Shown here in pieces: positions 43,101-50,876 of a stretch of DNA of 64,000 nt. The first letter of the stretch is position 1. Each line of letters starts with the position of its first letter. The stretch is from Urbifossiella limnaea. Lineage in GTDB: Bacteria; Planctomycetota; Planctomycetia; Gemmatales; Gemmataceae. Under the pieces are notes generated by a model, which was not told the origin of the DNA, did no database searches, and saw only the letters and a list, made by a program, of their open reading frames with translations. A program made the translations under genes and the position numbers. The DNA lies in assembly GCF_007747215.1 (NCBI RefSeq), contig NZ_CP036273.1:1534322-1598321 (forward strand). Direction: 5' to 3'.

Positions 43101-45206
43101 GACCACGACGCCCGCGAGAACGCTGCCGACGGCGTGACCTTCGACCTGTTCCGCCTCCTGCCCACGTCCCCGGCCGAGGCGCCGGACCTCCATGCCGCCG
43201 TCGGTCGGCTCGCCGCGACCGGCAAGCACGCCCTCACCCGGCAGCTGGCGTTCGCCACGATGGTCACCCGCGACGGCGTGGAGCCGGCGTGGAACGCCGG
43301 GATGCAGACCGTCAGGACGCTGCAAGACCTCGTCGCGGCGATGCCGCTGGTCCGCGACCCCGGACAGCGGGCGGAGCTGTACCCGAAGGTGGAATCGCTC
43401 CTGACGGGGCTGCCCGCAAAGCTCAAGACGGCTGACGCCGGCAAGACCGTCCGCGGTCGCTTCGTGCGGGTCGAACTACCCGGCAAGCAGCGGACGCTGA
43501 CGCTGGCCGAGGTCGAGGTGCTGTCCGACGGGAAGAACGTGGCGCTGCGGAAGGCCGCGAAGCAGGTGAACACCGGCTACGGCGGCGCGGCCGGGCGGGC
43601 GGTCGATGGGAACGCCACCGGCGAGTACAGTGCCGGCACCTCGACACACACCCAGGAAGGCACCGACGAGGCGTGGTGGGAAGTCGATCTGGGCCGGGAG
43701 TACCCGATCGAGCTGGTCCGCGTGTTCAACCGCACCGACGGCAACCTCGGCAGCCGGCTCAACAACTTCACGCTGAAGGTGCTCGACGCCGACCGCGGCG
43801 TCGCGTTCCAGCAACTGAAGAACCCCGCGCCGAAGGGGAAGGCCGACGTCGCCGTCGGCGCCGCCAACCCGGAGCGCGTCGTGCGCCGCTCGGCGATGCT
43901 GGCGCTGGCGAGCGTCCGCGGCAAGGAGGCGGACGCCTTCACCGCCGTCTCCAAATTCGTGGCCGACGCCGACGAGCGGCCCGCGGCCGTGTCGGCGCTG
44001 CTGCGCATCCCCGCGAAGGAGTGGCCGAAGGACCGCGCGAAGCCGCTACTCGACGTGGTGATGGCGAGTATCCGCGCCCTCCCGGCGGATCAGAAGACGA
44101 CGCCCGCGGCGCTCGACGCGATGCAGTTCGGCGAGGCACTGGCCGGCCTGCTGCCGCCCGAAGAAGCCCGCCGCGCCCGCCGCGAGTTGAGTGACATCGG
44201 CGTCCGCGTCGTGCGCGTCGGCACGCTCACCGACCAGATGCTCTACAGCACGGATCGCCTCGTGGTGCAGGCGGGCCGGCCGGTGGAGTTCGTGTTCGAG
44301 AACACGGACATCATGCCGCACAACTTCGTGATCACCCGGCCCGGGGCCCTGGCCGAGGTCGGCAACCTCGCCGAGGCCTTCGCCACGCAGCCCGGCGCGG
44401 CCGAGAACCACTACGTACCGCCGGCGCCGCCCGGCAGTATTCTCCTCGCCAGCAACCTCCTCGCGCCGCAACAGGCGCAGCAGCTCCGCTTCCAGGCGCC
44501 GGCCGCGCCGGGCGTGTACCCCTACGTCTGCACGTACCCCGGCCACTGGCGGCGGATGCACGGCGCGCTCTACGTCGTGGCCGACCTCGACGCCTACCTG
44601 GAGAACCCGGAGGCGTACCTCGCCAGGAACCCGACCGAGGCGCAGGACGACCTGCTGAAGCACATCCGCCCGCGCACCGAGTGGAAGTTCGACGACCTGG
44701 CGGGAGCCGTCGGCGAGATGGACAAGGCCGGCGGTCGCAGCTTCGCCAACGGCCGGCAGATGTTCACCGTGGCGACGTGCGCCGCGTGCCACAAGCTCGG
44801 CGGGCAGGGAAACGAGTTCGGCCCCGACCTGGCGAAACTCGACGCCAAGGTGTTCCCGAACAGCACCGAACTGCTGCGCCACGTCCTCGACCCGTCGCTG
44901 CGGATCGAAGACAAGTTCGCCACGTTCCGCTTCGTGAAGACGGACGACACGGTCGTCACCGGGATGATTCTGACCGAGAAGGACGGCGTGGTGAAGGTGA
45001 TCGAGAACCCGCTGGCCGCCGCGACGGCGAAGGAGCTGAAGCTGGCCGACGTCGCCAGCCGGACGAAGGCGGCCACGTCGATGATGCCGCGGGGCCTGCT
45101 CGACCGCCTGAGCCGCGACGAGGTGCTGGACCTGCTGGCGTACGTGCGCGCCGCGGGCGACGCCCGGCACCGGCTGTTCGGCGCGGGGCACGACCACCAC
45201 CACTGA
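40107..45206 (+). CDS. 1,699-residue exported fusion: SGNH, PVC-type propeller, HEAT, discoidin, cupredoxin, cytochrome c
   Basis: A signal peptide opens the protein. Domains in order: SGNH-hydrolase-like (36-300; block I is FVGNTL and block V is NGVHF, so the Ser and Asp of the triad are not obvious); beta-propeller of the PVC 'membrane-bound dehydrogenase' type (about 400-740) with DTNGDGKADK and DTDGDGKADV calcium-like loops; HEAT-like helices (740-1110); F5/8C discoidin (1115-1245, WWEVDLGREYPIELVRVFNR); azurin-like cupredoxin (1365-1495) with His1405, Cys1475, His1480 and Met1484 in CTYPGHWRRM; cytochrome c (CAACH at 1558-1562). The His-rich end is GHDHHH. Electron transfer between copper and haem in one chain is likely; substrate unknown. 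Confidence 0.93.
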   Translation: MPGGRALLVALPLAVAVAAWQRPEPAAAQPAAFRLERGDHVCFVGNTLAERMQHDGWVETYLHARHPEHDLTVRNLGFSGDEVGGYTAQPDFNKRLRSQDFGSADQWLAGAAPVPNPGAVGDKSAVKLNRFENVGTNADVIFAFFGGNESWAGEAGLPKFKQQLGEFVEHVRAQRYNGKTAPQVVLFTPTAVENHKSPNLPRGDDRNKQLALYAAAVKEVAANARVPVVDLYTPTLARFAEAMERLTINGVHFTEDGNRVLAALIDGYLFPTDGKYLPPPDDVLNRIRPAVVEKNALFFQRYRATDGYSVFGGRAWLKFVNGQTNYEVAQRELEVIDQMVRNRDKVVWAAARGRVVKADDSNLPPLIPVVTNKPGKGPGGTHLFLTGEESIKSMTVAKGLKVTLFADEQTFPELINPVQMAFSPDGKLYVAVWPTYPHWTPGQPMNDKLLVLEDTNGDGKADKMTVFADGLHNPTGFEFANGGVLLAGAPDLWFLKDTDGDGKADVRQRVVHGLDTADTHHTANSFVTDPGGAIYFQEGTFHHSQVEDPYGPPKRVANGAVFRYEPRTQRFDVYVTFGFANPHGHVFDRWGQDIVIDGTGAVPFHAPLFSGHLPFPIKHGSPPHVYQQKTRPCAGMEVLSSRHFPPEYDGNLLVTNVIGFQGILRYKLTDSGSSLGAEEQTPLVSSTDPNFRPSDLRVGPDGAVYFTDWHNPIIGHMQHNLRDPSRNRTHGRVYKVTAEGREPSKSPAVAGRMISDLLPLLTHPEDRVRSRVRAELGARDTDAVMLALKDWVRMITSGAVPLQGEELEHALLEAAWLRQAHNVVDPTALERVLRSPDFRARAAAVRILTYQRERIPDALDRLKTAAADEHPRVRLMAVWGASYFTTAEAAEVVFIAQEKPTDQYLTFLMGETMKALEPLVRAAVAAKRPIAFTTPAGARYFLRAVDTDQLLRMEKTAAVSAELLARPGVRDEARRTAATDLAARTGRPLASVLIEAIRDHDARENAADGVTFDLFRLLPTSPAEAPDLHAAVGRLAATGKHALTRQLAFATMVTRDGVEPAWNAGMQTVRTLQDLVAAMPLVRDPGQRAELYPKVESLLTGLPAKLKTADAGKTVRGRFVRVELPGKQRTLTLAEVEVLSDGKNVALRKAAKQVNTGYGGAAGRAVDGNATGEYSAGTSTHTQEGTDEAWWEVDLGREYPIELVRVFNRTDGNLGSRLNNFTLKVLDADRGVAFQQLKNPAPKGKADVAVGAANPERVVRRSAMLALASVRGKEADAFTAVSKFVADADERPAAVSALLRIPAKEWPKDRAKPLLDVVMASIRALPADQKTTPAALDAMQFGEALAGLLPPEEARRARRELSDIGVRVVRVGTLTDQMLYSTDRLVVQAGRPVEFVFENTDIMPHNFVITRPGALAEVGNLAEAFATQPGAAENHYVPPAPPGSILLASNLLAPQQAQQLRFQAPAAPGVYPYVCTYPGHWRRMHGALYVVADLDAYLENPEAYLARNPTEAQDDLLKHIRPRTEWKFDDLAGAVGEMDKAGGRSFANGRQMFTVATCAACHKLGGQGNEFGPDLAKLDAKVFPNSTELLRHVLDPSLRIEDKFATFRFVKTDDTVVTGMILTEKDGVVKVIENPLAAATAKELKLADVASRTKAATSMMPRGLLDRLSRDEVLDLLAYVRAAGDARHRLFGAGHDHHH

Positions 45207-45221
45207 CGACGGTCGAGTCGA

Positions 45222-45271
45222 GTTGCCGCTTAGGGCTTTGCGTTCCCCCGCGCGAAGCCGCAAGCGGCAAC
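45222..45271 (+). terminator. hairpin after the fusion gene
   Basis: GTTGCCGCTTAGGGCTTTGCG (45222-45242) and its near-complement at 45251-45271 form an imperfect 21-bp stem 15 bases past the stop. The GTTGCCGCT end resembles the hairpin at 61861-61906. Confidence 0.6.
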
Positions 45272-45314
45272 GGAACCACACCGTTGGCCCGCCGGTTGCA
45301 CTCGGCTCTCACCC

Positions 45315-46787
45315 ATGTCCGTCACCACCCGATCCGCCGGCGTCCTGCTCCACCCGACGAGCCTCCCCGGCCCGTTCGGCGTCGGCGACCTAGGCCCGGC
45401 CGCGCACCGGTGGGTCGAACTGCTGGCCCGCGCCGGGCTGGCGTGGTGGCAGGTGCTGCCGGTCGGGCCCACCGGCTACGCCGACTCGCCGTACCAGTCG
45501 CCGTCCACGTTCGCCGGGAACCTCAACCTCCTGAGCCCCGAGGCGCTCGCCGCCGACGGGCTGGCGTCCGCTGCCGATGTGTGCGCGTGCGAACTTCCGG
45601 CCGACGGCCCGGTGGTGTTCGCGGACGTGATCCCCCGGAAGCGACAGCTGGTGCGCGCCGCGTGGGAGCGGTTCGAGGCCGGCGACGGGCGGCCCGCGTT
45701 GCACGCGGCGTTCGACGCCTTCACAGCGGCCGAGGCCGACTGGCTCGACGACTACGCCGTATTCGCGGCGATCAAGGACGCCCACGGCGGCGCCCCGTGG
45801 TGGGAGTGGCGGAGCAACGATTACACCGCGGATGGCGTCGCCGTGCACCGGTTTGGGCAGTTCTTGTTCGCGCGCCAGTGGTCGGCACTGCGCCGGCACG
45901 CGGCCGGGCTCGGCGTCAAGCTCATCGGCGACCTGCCCATCTACGTCGCCCACGACTCGGCCGACGTGTGGGCGAACCCGCAGCTGTTCCGACTCGACGC
46001 CACCCATACGCCGACGCACGTGGCCGGGGTGCCGCCCGACTACTTCGCCGCGACCGGCCAGTTGTGGGGCAACCCGCTGTACGCCTGGGACCGCCACCGG
46101 GCCGACGGCTTCGCGTGGTGGGCGAAGCGCGTCCGCGGCATCCTGAAGCACGTCGACCTGATCCGCCTCGACCACTTCCGCGGGCTCGAAGCATACTGGG
46201 CCGTGCCGTTCGGCGACCCGACCGCCGAGCACGGCACCTGGCAACTCGCGCCCGGCCAGGAGTTGCTCGCGGCGCTGAAGGCGCAGCTTGGCACGTTGCC
46301 GATCATCGCGGAAGACCTGGGCTTCATCACGCCGGAGGTGCACGCGCTGCGGACGGGCTTCGGCCTGCCGGGGATGCGTATTCTGCAGTTCGCGTTCGGC
46401 GGCGCCGTGGAGCCGCGCTTCCGGCCACACCGGTTCACGCCGGATGCGGTGGCCTACACCGGCACCCACGACAACGACACGACCGCGGGCTGGTACGCGA
46501 GGCTGACCTCCGCCGAGCGAGCCGATTTCGCCCGCTACGCGGCGGGGGCGGAGGACCCGGTGCGGGCGCTGCTCCGGCTGGCGTGGGCGTCGGTGGCGGA
46601 ACTGGCGGTGTGCCCGCTGCAAGACCTGCTCGGCCTCGGCAGCGAGGCACGGATGAACACGCCCGGAACGACGATCGGCAACTGGACGTGGCGCGCCCCT
46701 GCCGCGGCCCTGGCCGCGCCCGACTGGCTGGACTTCCTCCGCGAGGTCACTGCGACCTACGAGCGCAGTACGCGGCCGGCTGCTTGA
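45315..46787 (+). CDS. malQ: 4-alpha-glucanotransferase (amylomaltase)
   Basis: 490 residues, GH77 family. SAGVLLHPTSLPGPFGVGDL and WWQVLPVGPTGYADSPYQS are signature N-terminal segments. The catalytic nucleophile Asp is in LIRLDHFRG (about 285), the acid/base Glu in IIAEDLG (about 331) and the third carboxylate in THDNDT (about 389). It rearranges maltodextrins in the cytoplasm in glycogen and maltose metabolism. ATG at 45315. A palindrome follows between it and the convergent membrane-protein gene. Confidence 0.96.
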   Translation: MSVTTRSAGVLLHPTSLPGPFGVGDLGPAAHRWVELLARAGLAWWQVLPVGPTGYADSPYQSPSTFAGNLNLLSPEALAADGLASAADVCACELPADGPVVFADVIPRKRQLVRAAWERFEAGDGRPALHAAFDAFTAAEADWLDDYAVFAAIKDAHGGAPWWEWRSNDYTADGVAVHRFGQFLFARQWSALRRHAAGLGVKLIGDLPIYVAHDSADVWANPQLFRLDATHTPTHVAGVPPDYFAATGQLWGNPLYAWDRHRADGFAWWAKRVRGILKHVDLIRLDHFRGLEAYWAVPFGDPTAEHGTWQLAPGQELLAALKAQLGTLPIIAEDLGFITPEVHALRTGFGLPGMRILQFAFGGAVEPRFRPHRFTPDAVAYTGTHDNDTTAGWYARLTSAERADFARYAAGAEDPVRALLRLAWASVAELAVCPLQDLLGLGSEARMNTPGTTIGNWTWRAPAAALAAPDWLDFLREVTATYERSTRPAA

Positions 46788-46792
46788 CGTGG

Positions 46793-46841
46793 GGCCGGTT
46801 TCCAACTGGCCGGGTCAGGCACGGCCGGTTGGAAACCGGCC
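46793..46841. terminator. 20-bp hairpin between convergent genes
   Basis: GGCCGGTTTCCAACTGGCCG (46793-46812) pairs with 46822-46841 with one mismatch. It sits between the malQ stop and the stop of the convergent gene, so it can serve both as terminator. Confidence 0.75.
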
Positions 46842-46847
46842 GCAGGG

Positions 46848-47225
46848 TCAACCGGTCCGGAGCCAGAACGTCACGTCCACCACCAGCAGGAACGCCCCCT
46901 GCACGACCACCGCCGCGCCGAACCCCTTCAGCCGCGCCGGCCGGCGCGTCAGGAGCGCGACGCCGGCCAGCACGTAGAGCACGTCGAGACCCGCGCTTAC
47001 CTTCAACAGCGTTGCAAGGTCGGCCGGCGGCGGCGCCACCAGGCCGTACCACGCGATGCCGCCGTCGATGACGGCCCACAGGCCGTTCATGACCAGGAAC
47101 GCCCGCCCCCACTCGCCCGGCGGCCGGACCGTCGCTGCCGTCAGCGCTGCGAGCCACAGCAGCGCCCACGCGAATAGTACCGCCACCAGTTGCCCGAGCA
47201 GCGTGTCGAATGCGGCCATGCTCAT
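46848..47225 (-). CDS. small four-helix membrane protein
   Basis: 125 residues with four predicted helices (LVAVLFAWALLWLAALTAAT, AFLVMNGLWAVIDGGIAWYG, GLDVLYVLAGVALLTRRPAR, AAVVVQGAFLLVVDVTFWLR). No family recognised; DUF-type inner-membrane proteins with this outline are common. The ATG at 47225 overlaps the stop of the upstream gene (ATGA), indicating coupled translation with the larger membrane protein. Confidence 0.75.
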   Translation of the reverse strand: MSMAAFDTLLGQLVAVLFAWALLWLAALTAATVRPPGEWGRAFLVMNGLWAVIDGGIAWYGLVAPPPADLATLLKVSAGLDVLYVLAGVALLTRRPARLKGFGAAVVVQGAFLLVVDVTFWLRTG

Positions 47226-48766
47226 CTCACCCGGTACAGGTGGTACGCCTCGTCCGCGAACACCGGCTCGCCGAGCGCCGGCAGCGGCTTGTCCCGCGGC
47301 GACACCACGAGTGTGATCCCCGCCCGCCGCAGCGCGGCCGCGTCGGGAGCCGCCGCGTACCACGCCTCGGCCCACGCCACCCGGCGGTGCCACTCCAACA
47401 CCTCGTCGTCGGCATACGGCACCGACTTGAAGTCGACGTAGATCGGTACGCCGGTTGCCAGCCGGAACCGCTGTAGGTCCACGGGAATGAGGTTCGAGCC
47501 CGGCCGCGGTCGCGGCGGGGGCGTGAAGCTCGTCGAGACGGAACCGCGGCCGGTCCCCACCGCCGGGAACCTCGTCGGGATCAACACCACGTCCCCGGCA
47601 CCCGCGTGCGTGCGGACGAATTCCAGTAGCGGCTCCTCGGCCGTGTTCGTGGCGTAGCCGACGCGCGCCGCCATCACCCACACCCCGGCCGCGGCCATCG
47701 CCGCCAGCGCGACCGCCGACACGCCGGCCGGCAGGTGCGCCGCGGCGCGGGCGGCGACGGCGAGCGTCGCCACCGGCACCAGCACCGCCGACAACCGCCA
47801 CGGGAACAGCAGCATCAGCGAGGGGTTTGGAACCGCCGTCACCACCAGCGTCAGCACCAGCGCGCCGGTGGCGGCGACGGTCAGCGGCAGGAACACCCGC
47901 GTGCGGCGGAGCGTGAGCAGGCCGAGCGCTACCCACACGAGCTGTGCCGCGGCGACGGCGTCGAACCAGCGCGACACGACGGCGTGGTGCGGGATGCGCA
48001 CCTCGGCCAGGATGCGCTGCGCCTCCGCGAACGCGGCGCGGTCGTCCGGGGCGAACGTCACGCCGGCGTAGGTCAGCGTCGGCAGTACGACCAGCAGTGA
48101 CACCGCACCGACACTCGCAGCCGCGCCGGGGCGCCTTTCGCGCAGCATCGCTACAAGATAGCCGCACACGAGGAGCCCGCCCGGCAGCAGGTAGGTGGCG
48201 TGCATCAGCCCCGCGGCCCCGGCGAGCGCCCCGGCCAGCACCGCCCGCCCGGCGGCGAACGCGGCCACCGACACCAGCAGCAGCCCGCCGAACGCCGACG
48301 GCTGGATCCCCGGGCCGAGGAGGTACTGTCCCGCGACGCCCGCCTGGAAGATCCACGGGTAATCGACACCGGTCAGCCACACCGACAGCACGCGGAACAC
48401 GGCCGCGTGCGCCGCGGTGAACAGCGCCGCCCACGCCAACAGCCGCGGCGTCGCGGTCAGGTCGGCGACGCGCCCGGCGAGCCAGGCGGCGGCGGCGAAG
48501 TAGCCCATCAGCAGCGCGAAGTACGCAGCCTGGAGCGGCCACAGTCCGGCGGCGCGGTACGCGGCGGCGACGCCGGCCGAGAACAGCGGCGTCGGGTCGG
48601 CGGTGGTCGAGAGCCAGTCGGCGGACAGTTGGCCGTAGCCGGCGGTCGCGAGGCCGTGGAGGAGGTACTGGTTTTGGTTCGAGTAGAACAGCGGCGCCTG
48701 GGTGTGGGCGGCGGCGAACCCGACCGCCAGGATCGTGACGAGGAACGGGCGGGGGAGGGCGGGCAC
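47222..48766 (-). CDS. polytopic membrane protein (DUF6798/GT-C-like)
   Basis: About 514 residues from the GTG at 48766, chosen because GGGAG lies just upstream; an earlier in-frame GTG at 48820 would overlap the rpiA promoter region. About ten hydrophobic helices, then a soluble C-terminal domain of roughly 110 residues (PIYVDFKSVPYADDEVLEWH, AGITLVVSPRDKPL). The first loop HTQAPLFYSNQNQYLLHGLA and the overall plan recall GT-C-type polyisoprenyl glycosyltransferases or DUF6798 proteins, but no catalytic motif is certain. Divergent from rpiA. Confidence 0.75.
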   Translation of the reverse strand: MPALPRPFLVTILAVGFAAAHTQAPLFYSNQNQYLLHGLATAGYGQLSADWLSTTADPTPLFSAGVAAAYRAAGLWPLQAAYFALLMGYFAAAAWLAGRVADLTATPRLLAWAALFTAAHAAVFRVLSVWLTGVDYPWIFQAGVAGQYLLGPGIQPSAFGGLLLVSVAAFAAGRAVLAGALAGAAGLMHATYLLPGGLLVCGYLVAMLRERRPGAAASVGAVSLLVVLPTLTYAGVTFAPDDRAAFAEAQRILAEVRIPHHAVVSRWFDAVAAAQLVWVALGLLTLRRTRVFLPLTVAATGALVLTLVVTAVPNPSLMLLFPWRLSAVLVPVATLAVAARAAAHLPAGVSAVALAAMAAAGVWVMAARVGYATNTAEEPLLEFVRTHAGAGDVVLIPTRFPAVGTGRGSVSTSFTPPPRPRPGSNLIPVDLQRFRLATGVPIYVDFKSVPYADDEVLEWHRRVAWAEAWYAAAPDAAALRRAGITLVVSPRDKPLPALGEPVFADEAYHLYRVR

Positions 48767-48840
48767 GATTTCTCCCGGGCGGCGACGGCGACCCGGATGT
48801 AGTATGAGGGGCCACCGCACAGTTCACCGGGAGTCCGCCC

Positions 48841-49515
48841 GTGACCAACGTCGAAGCCGCGCTCGCCCTGGTAGCCGACGGCATGACCCTCGGCCTCGGC
48901 TCCGGGAAGGCGTCCGAGAAGTTCATCGCCGCGCTCGGCGACCGGGTCCGCGCCGGCCTCCGCGTCCGCGGCGTCCCCACGTCGCGCGGGTCGGCCGAGC
49001 TGGCGGCGCGCGTCGGCGTGCCGCTCGTCGAACTGGCCGACGGTCTGCCCCTCGACATCACCTTCGACGGCGCCGACGAGGTGGACCCGCAGTTGAATCT
49101 GCTGAAGGGGTACGGCAACGCCCTCGTCCGCGAGAAGGTTGTGGCCGCGGCGTCCGGCCGGCTGGTGATCCTGGTCGGCCCGGAGCGGTCGGCGGAGAAG
49201 CTGGTGCCGGCGCTCGGCTCGCGCGGCAAGCTGCCGGTGGAGGTGGTGGCATTCGCGCTGCCGCTGGTGGCCGACCGGCTGGCGAGGCTCGGCTACCCGG
49301 CCGACCCGCTGCGGACGCCCGGCGGTGACGTGTTCCTGAGCGACAACGGCAACCCGATCTTGCACGCGAGGGTCGGCCCGCTCGCCGACCCCGGGGCGCT
49401 CGACCGGGCGCTGCACGCCGTGCCCGGCGTCGTGGACACGGGCCTGTTTCTCGGCATGGCGGAGCGGGTGATCGTGCAGCACGAGGACGGCCGCGTCGAG
49501 ACGCGAACGCGCTGA
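48841..49515 (+). CDS. rpiA: ribose-5-phosphate isomerase A
   Basis: 224 residues. Phosphate loop GLGSGKASEKFI, catalytic-region TFDGADEVDPQLNLLKGYGN and LVREKVVAAASGRLVILV, and the C-terminal GNPILHARVGPLADPGALD and GVVDTGLFLGMAERVIV are standard RpiA. It interconverts ribose and ribulose 5-phosphate in the pentose phosphate pathway. GTG start at 48841. Its stop is 3 bases from the stop of the convergent gene. Confidence 0.95.
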   Translation: MTNVEAALALVADGMTLGLGSGKASEKFIAALGDRVRAGLRVRGVPTSRGSAELAARVGVPLVELADGLPLDITFDGADEVDPQLNLLKGYGNALVREKVVAAASGRLVILVGPERSAEKLVPALGSRGKLPVEVVAFALPLVADRLARLGYPADPLRTPGGDVFLSDNGNPILHARVGPLADPGALDRALHAVPGVVDTGLFLGMAERVIVQHEDGRVETRTR

Positions 49516-49518
49516 CCG

Positions 49519-50766
49519 TCACCGCACCGGCTTGCTGTCCTCCACGTCCTCGATGTGAGTGCGGATGCCGCCGCGGACGGCGCCGACCGCCCGCGCGTAG
49601 CAGCCGAACACCAGCAGCCAGCCGAGCATTTTCGCCGCCTCTTCCATGAACTTCCAGTCGGCGTCCAGCGGCTTGGGGCGGCCGAGGTCGGAGCCGTGCT
49701 TCACGTACTGCTCCCAGCCCACCGTCGCTACCAGGTACGCCAGCCCGACGAGTAGCGCGAAGCGGCCGACGGCGCGCGCCGCGGCCGGCTTCCGGACCGC
49801 GCCGGCGGCGTTGCCGAGGGCCATCAGGAACCAAAACTCGGCGAGCGCGCCGCCGACCACCAGCGCCGTGGTGGCGTACCTGCCGGCGTCGTAGAAATGG
49901 ACCTTCTCGCACACCGGGATCGACAGCGCCCCCACGAGCGCCATCAACGTGAACAGGCCCGAGAAGAAGAACAGCCCCTTCGCCCCACTGCCGCCCGGGG
50001 CGCCGCCGGCGATCAACCGGCCGAACACCATCAGGAAGCCGCCCAGTAGCACCGGAAGGCCGTAGGCCAGCACGTCGATGTCTTCGCGCTGGGTGGTGTG
50101 GATCACGTCCACACCCTCGGTGTTCAAGTAGCCGTCGATCTTCAACCAGCCGGGGCCGTTGGGCAACTCGCCGACGGCCCGCTCGTACACCAGCTTGCCG
50201 AACGGCACCATGCCGATCAGGGCCAGGAAGCACAGCCCGAACGTGACCCAGCGCAGCCCGCGGTAGGCGGCCCGCCAGCCGGGCACGCTCTCGGCGTCGG
50301 CCGGGCGCGGCTTCTTGCCGCCCTTCTTCTCGGTGCGGTCCGGCGGGGTGTACGTCGGCTCGTCGGTGACCGCCGGGCGGTGCGGCCAGGGGCGCTCGCG
50401 GTCCTTCGCCGGCGGGCTCGCCTCCACCTCCAACAGCAGCGGCTGCGAGGCGGTCCGGTCGGCGCCCCAGTCGGCGGCCTGGGCCGGGGCCACGGGGACG
50501 GGCTTCGGCTTCGGCACGGGCGGCGGCGTCGGCGGGTCTACCGGTGGCAGCGCGAAGTCGGGGGACGACGGCGCCGGCTTGCGGATCGGCGGGGGCGGGG
50601 CGGACGCCGACAGCGACTCGGTGGGGGCGCCGGCGGCGGCCGACTCTTCGGCCGTGGGGACGGGGACGGCGGCCTGGCAGAACGGGCACTTGACCCGCTT
50701 CCCGGCCGACTCGTCGCGGGCGCGGAACCGCTTCCCGCACGACGGGCAACCCAGGGTGATCGGCAT
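49519..50766 (-). CDS. zinc-ribbon membrane protein
   Basis: 415 residues from the ATG at 50766. Residues 1-35 are a zinc ribbon (LGCPSCGKRFRARDESAGKR, then CPFCQ), the MJ0042-like type widespread in planctomycete proteins. A long proline/alanine-rich linker follows to about 165, then four to five membrane helices (WVTFGLCFLALIGMVPFGKL, GLFTLMALVGALSIPVCEKV, TALVVGGALAEFWFLMALGN). Function unknown; cytoplasmic nucleic-acid or protein binding through the ribbon is possible. Confidence 0.8.
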   Translation of the reverse strand: MPITLGCPSCGKRFRARDESAGKRVKCPFCQAAVPVPTAEESAAAGAPTESLSASAPPPPIRKPAPSSPDFALPPVDPPTPPPVPKPKPVPVAPAQAADWGADRTASQPLLLEVEASPPAKDRERPWPHRPAVTDEPTYTPPDRTEKKGGKKPRPADAESVPGWRAAYRGLRWVTFGLCFLALIGMVPFGKLVYERAVGELPNGPGWLKIDGYLNTEGVDVIHTTQREDIDVLAYGLPVLLGGFLMVFGRLIAGGAPGGSGAKGLFFFSGLFTLMALVGALSIPVCEKVHFYDAGRYATTALVVGGALAEFWFLMALGNAAGAVRKPAAARAVGRFALLVGLAYLVATVGWEQYVKHGSDLGRPKPLDADWKFMEEAAKMLGWLLVFGCYARAVGAVRGGIRTHIEDVEDSKPVR

Positions 50767-50876
50767 GGGGGTGTCTCCGACCGGCGGGGAGGGCGGCACG
50801 ACCGGCCGCGGGTTGGGACATGCTATGACAGCCGGCCCAGCGGCGGAAGGGCGAACCGCCGGGCCGGCCGACCCGC

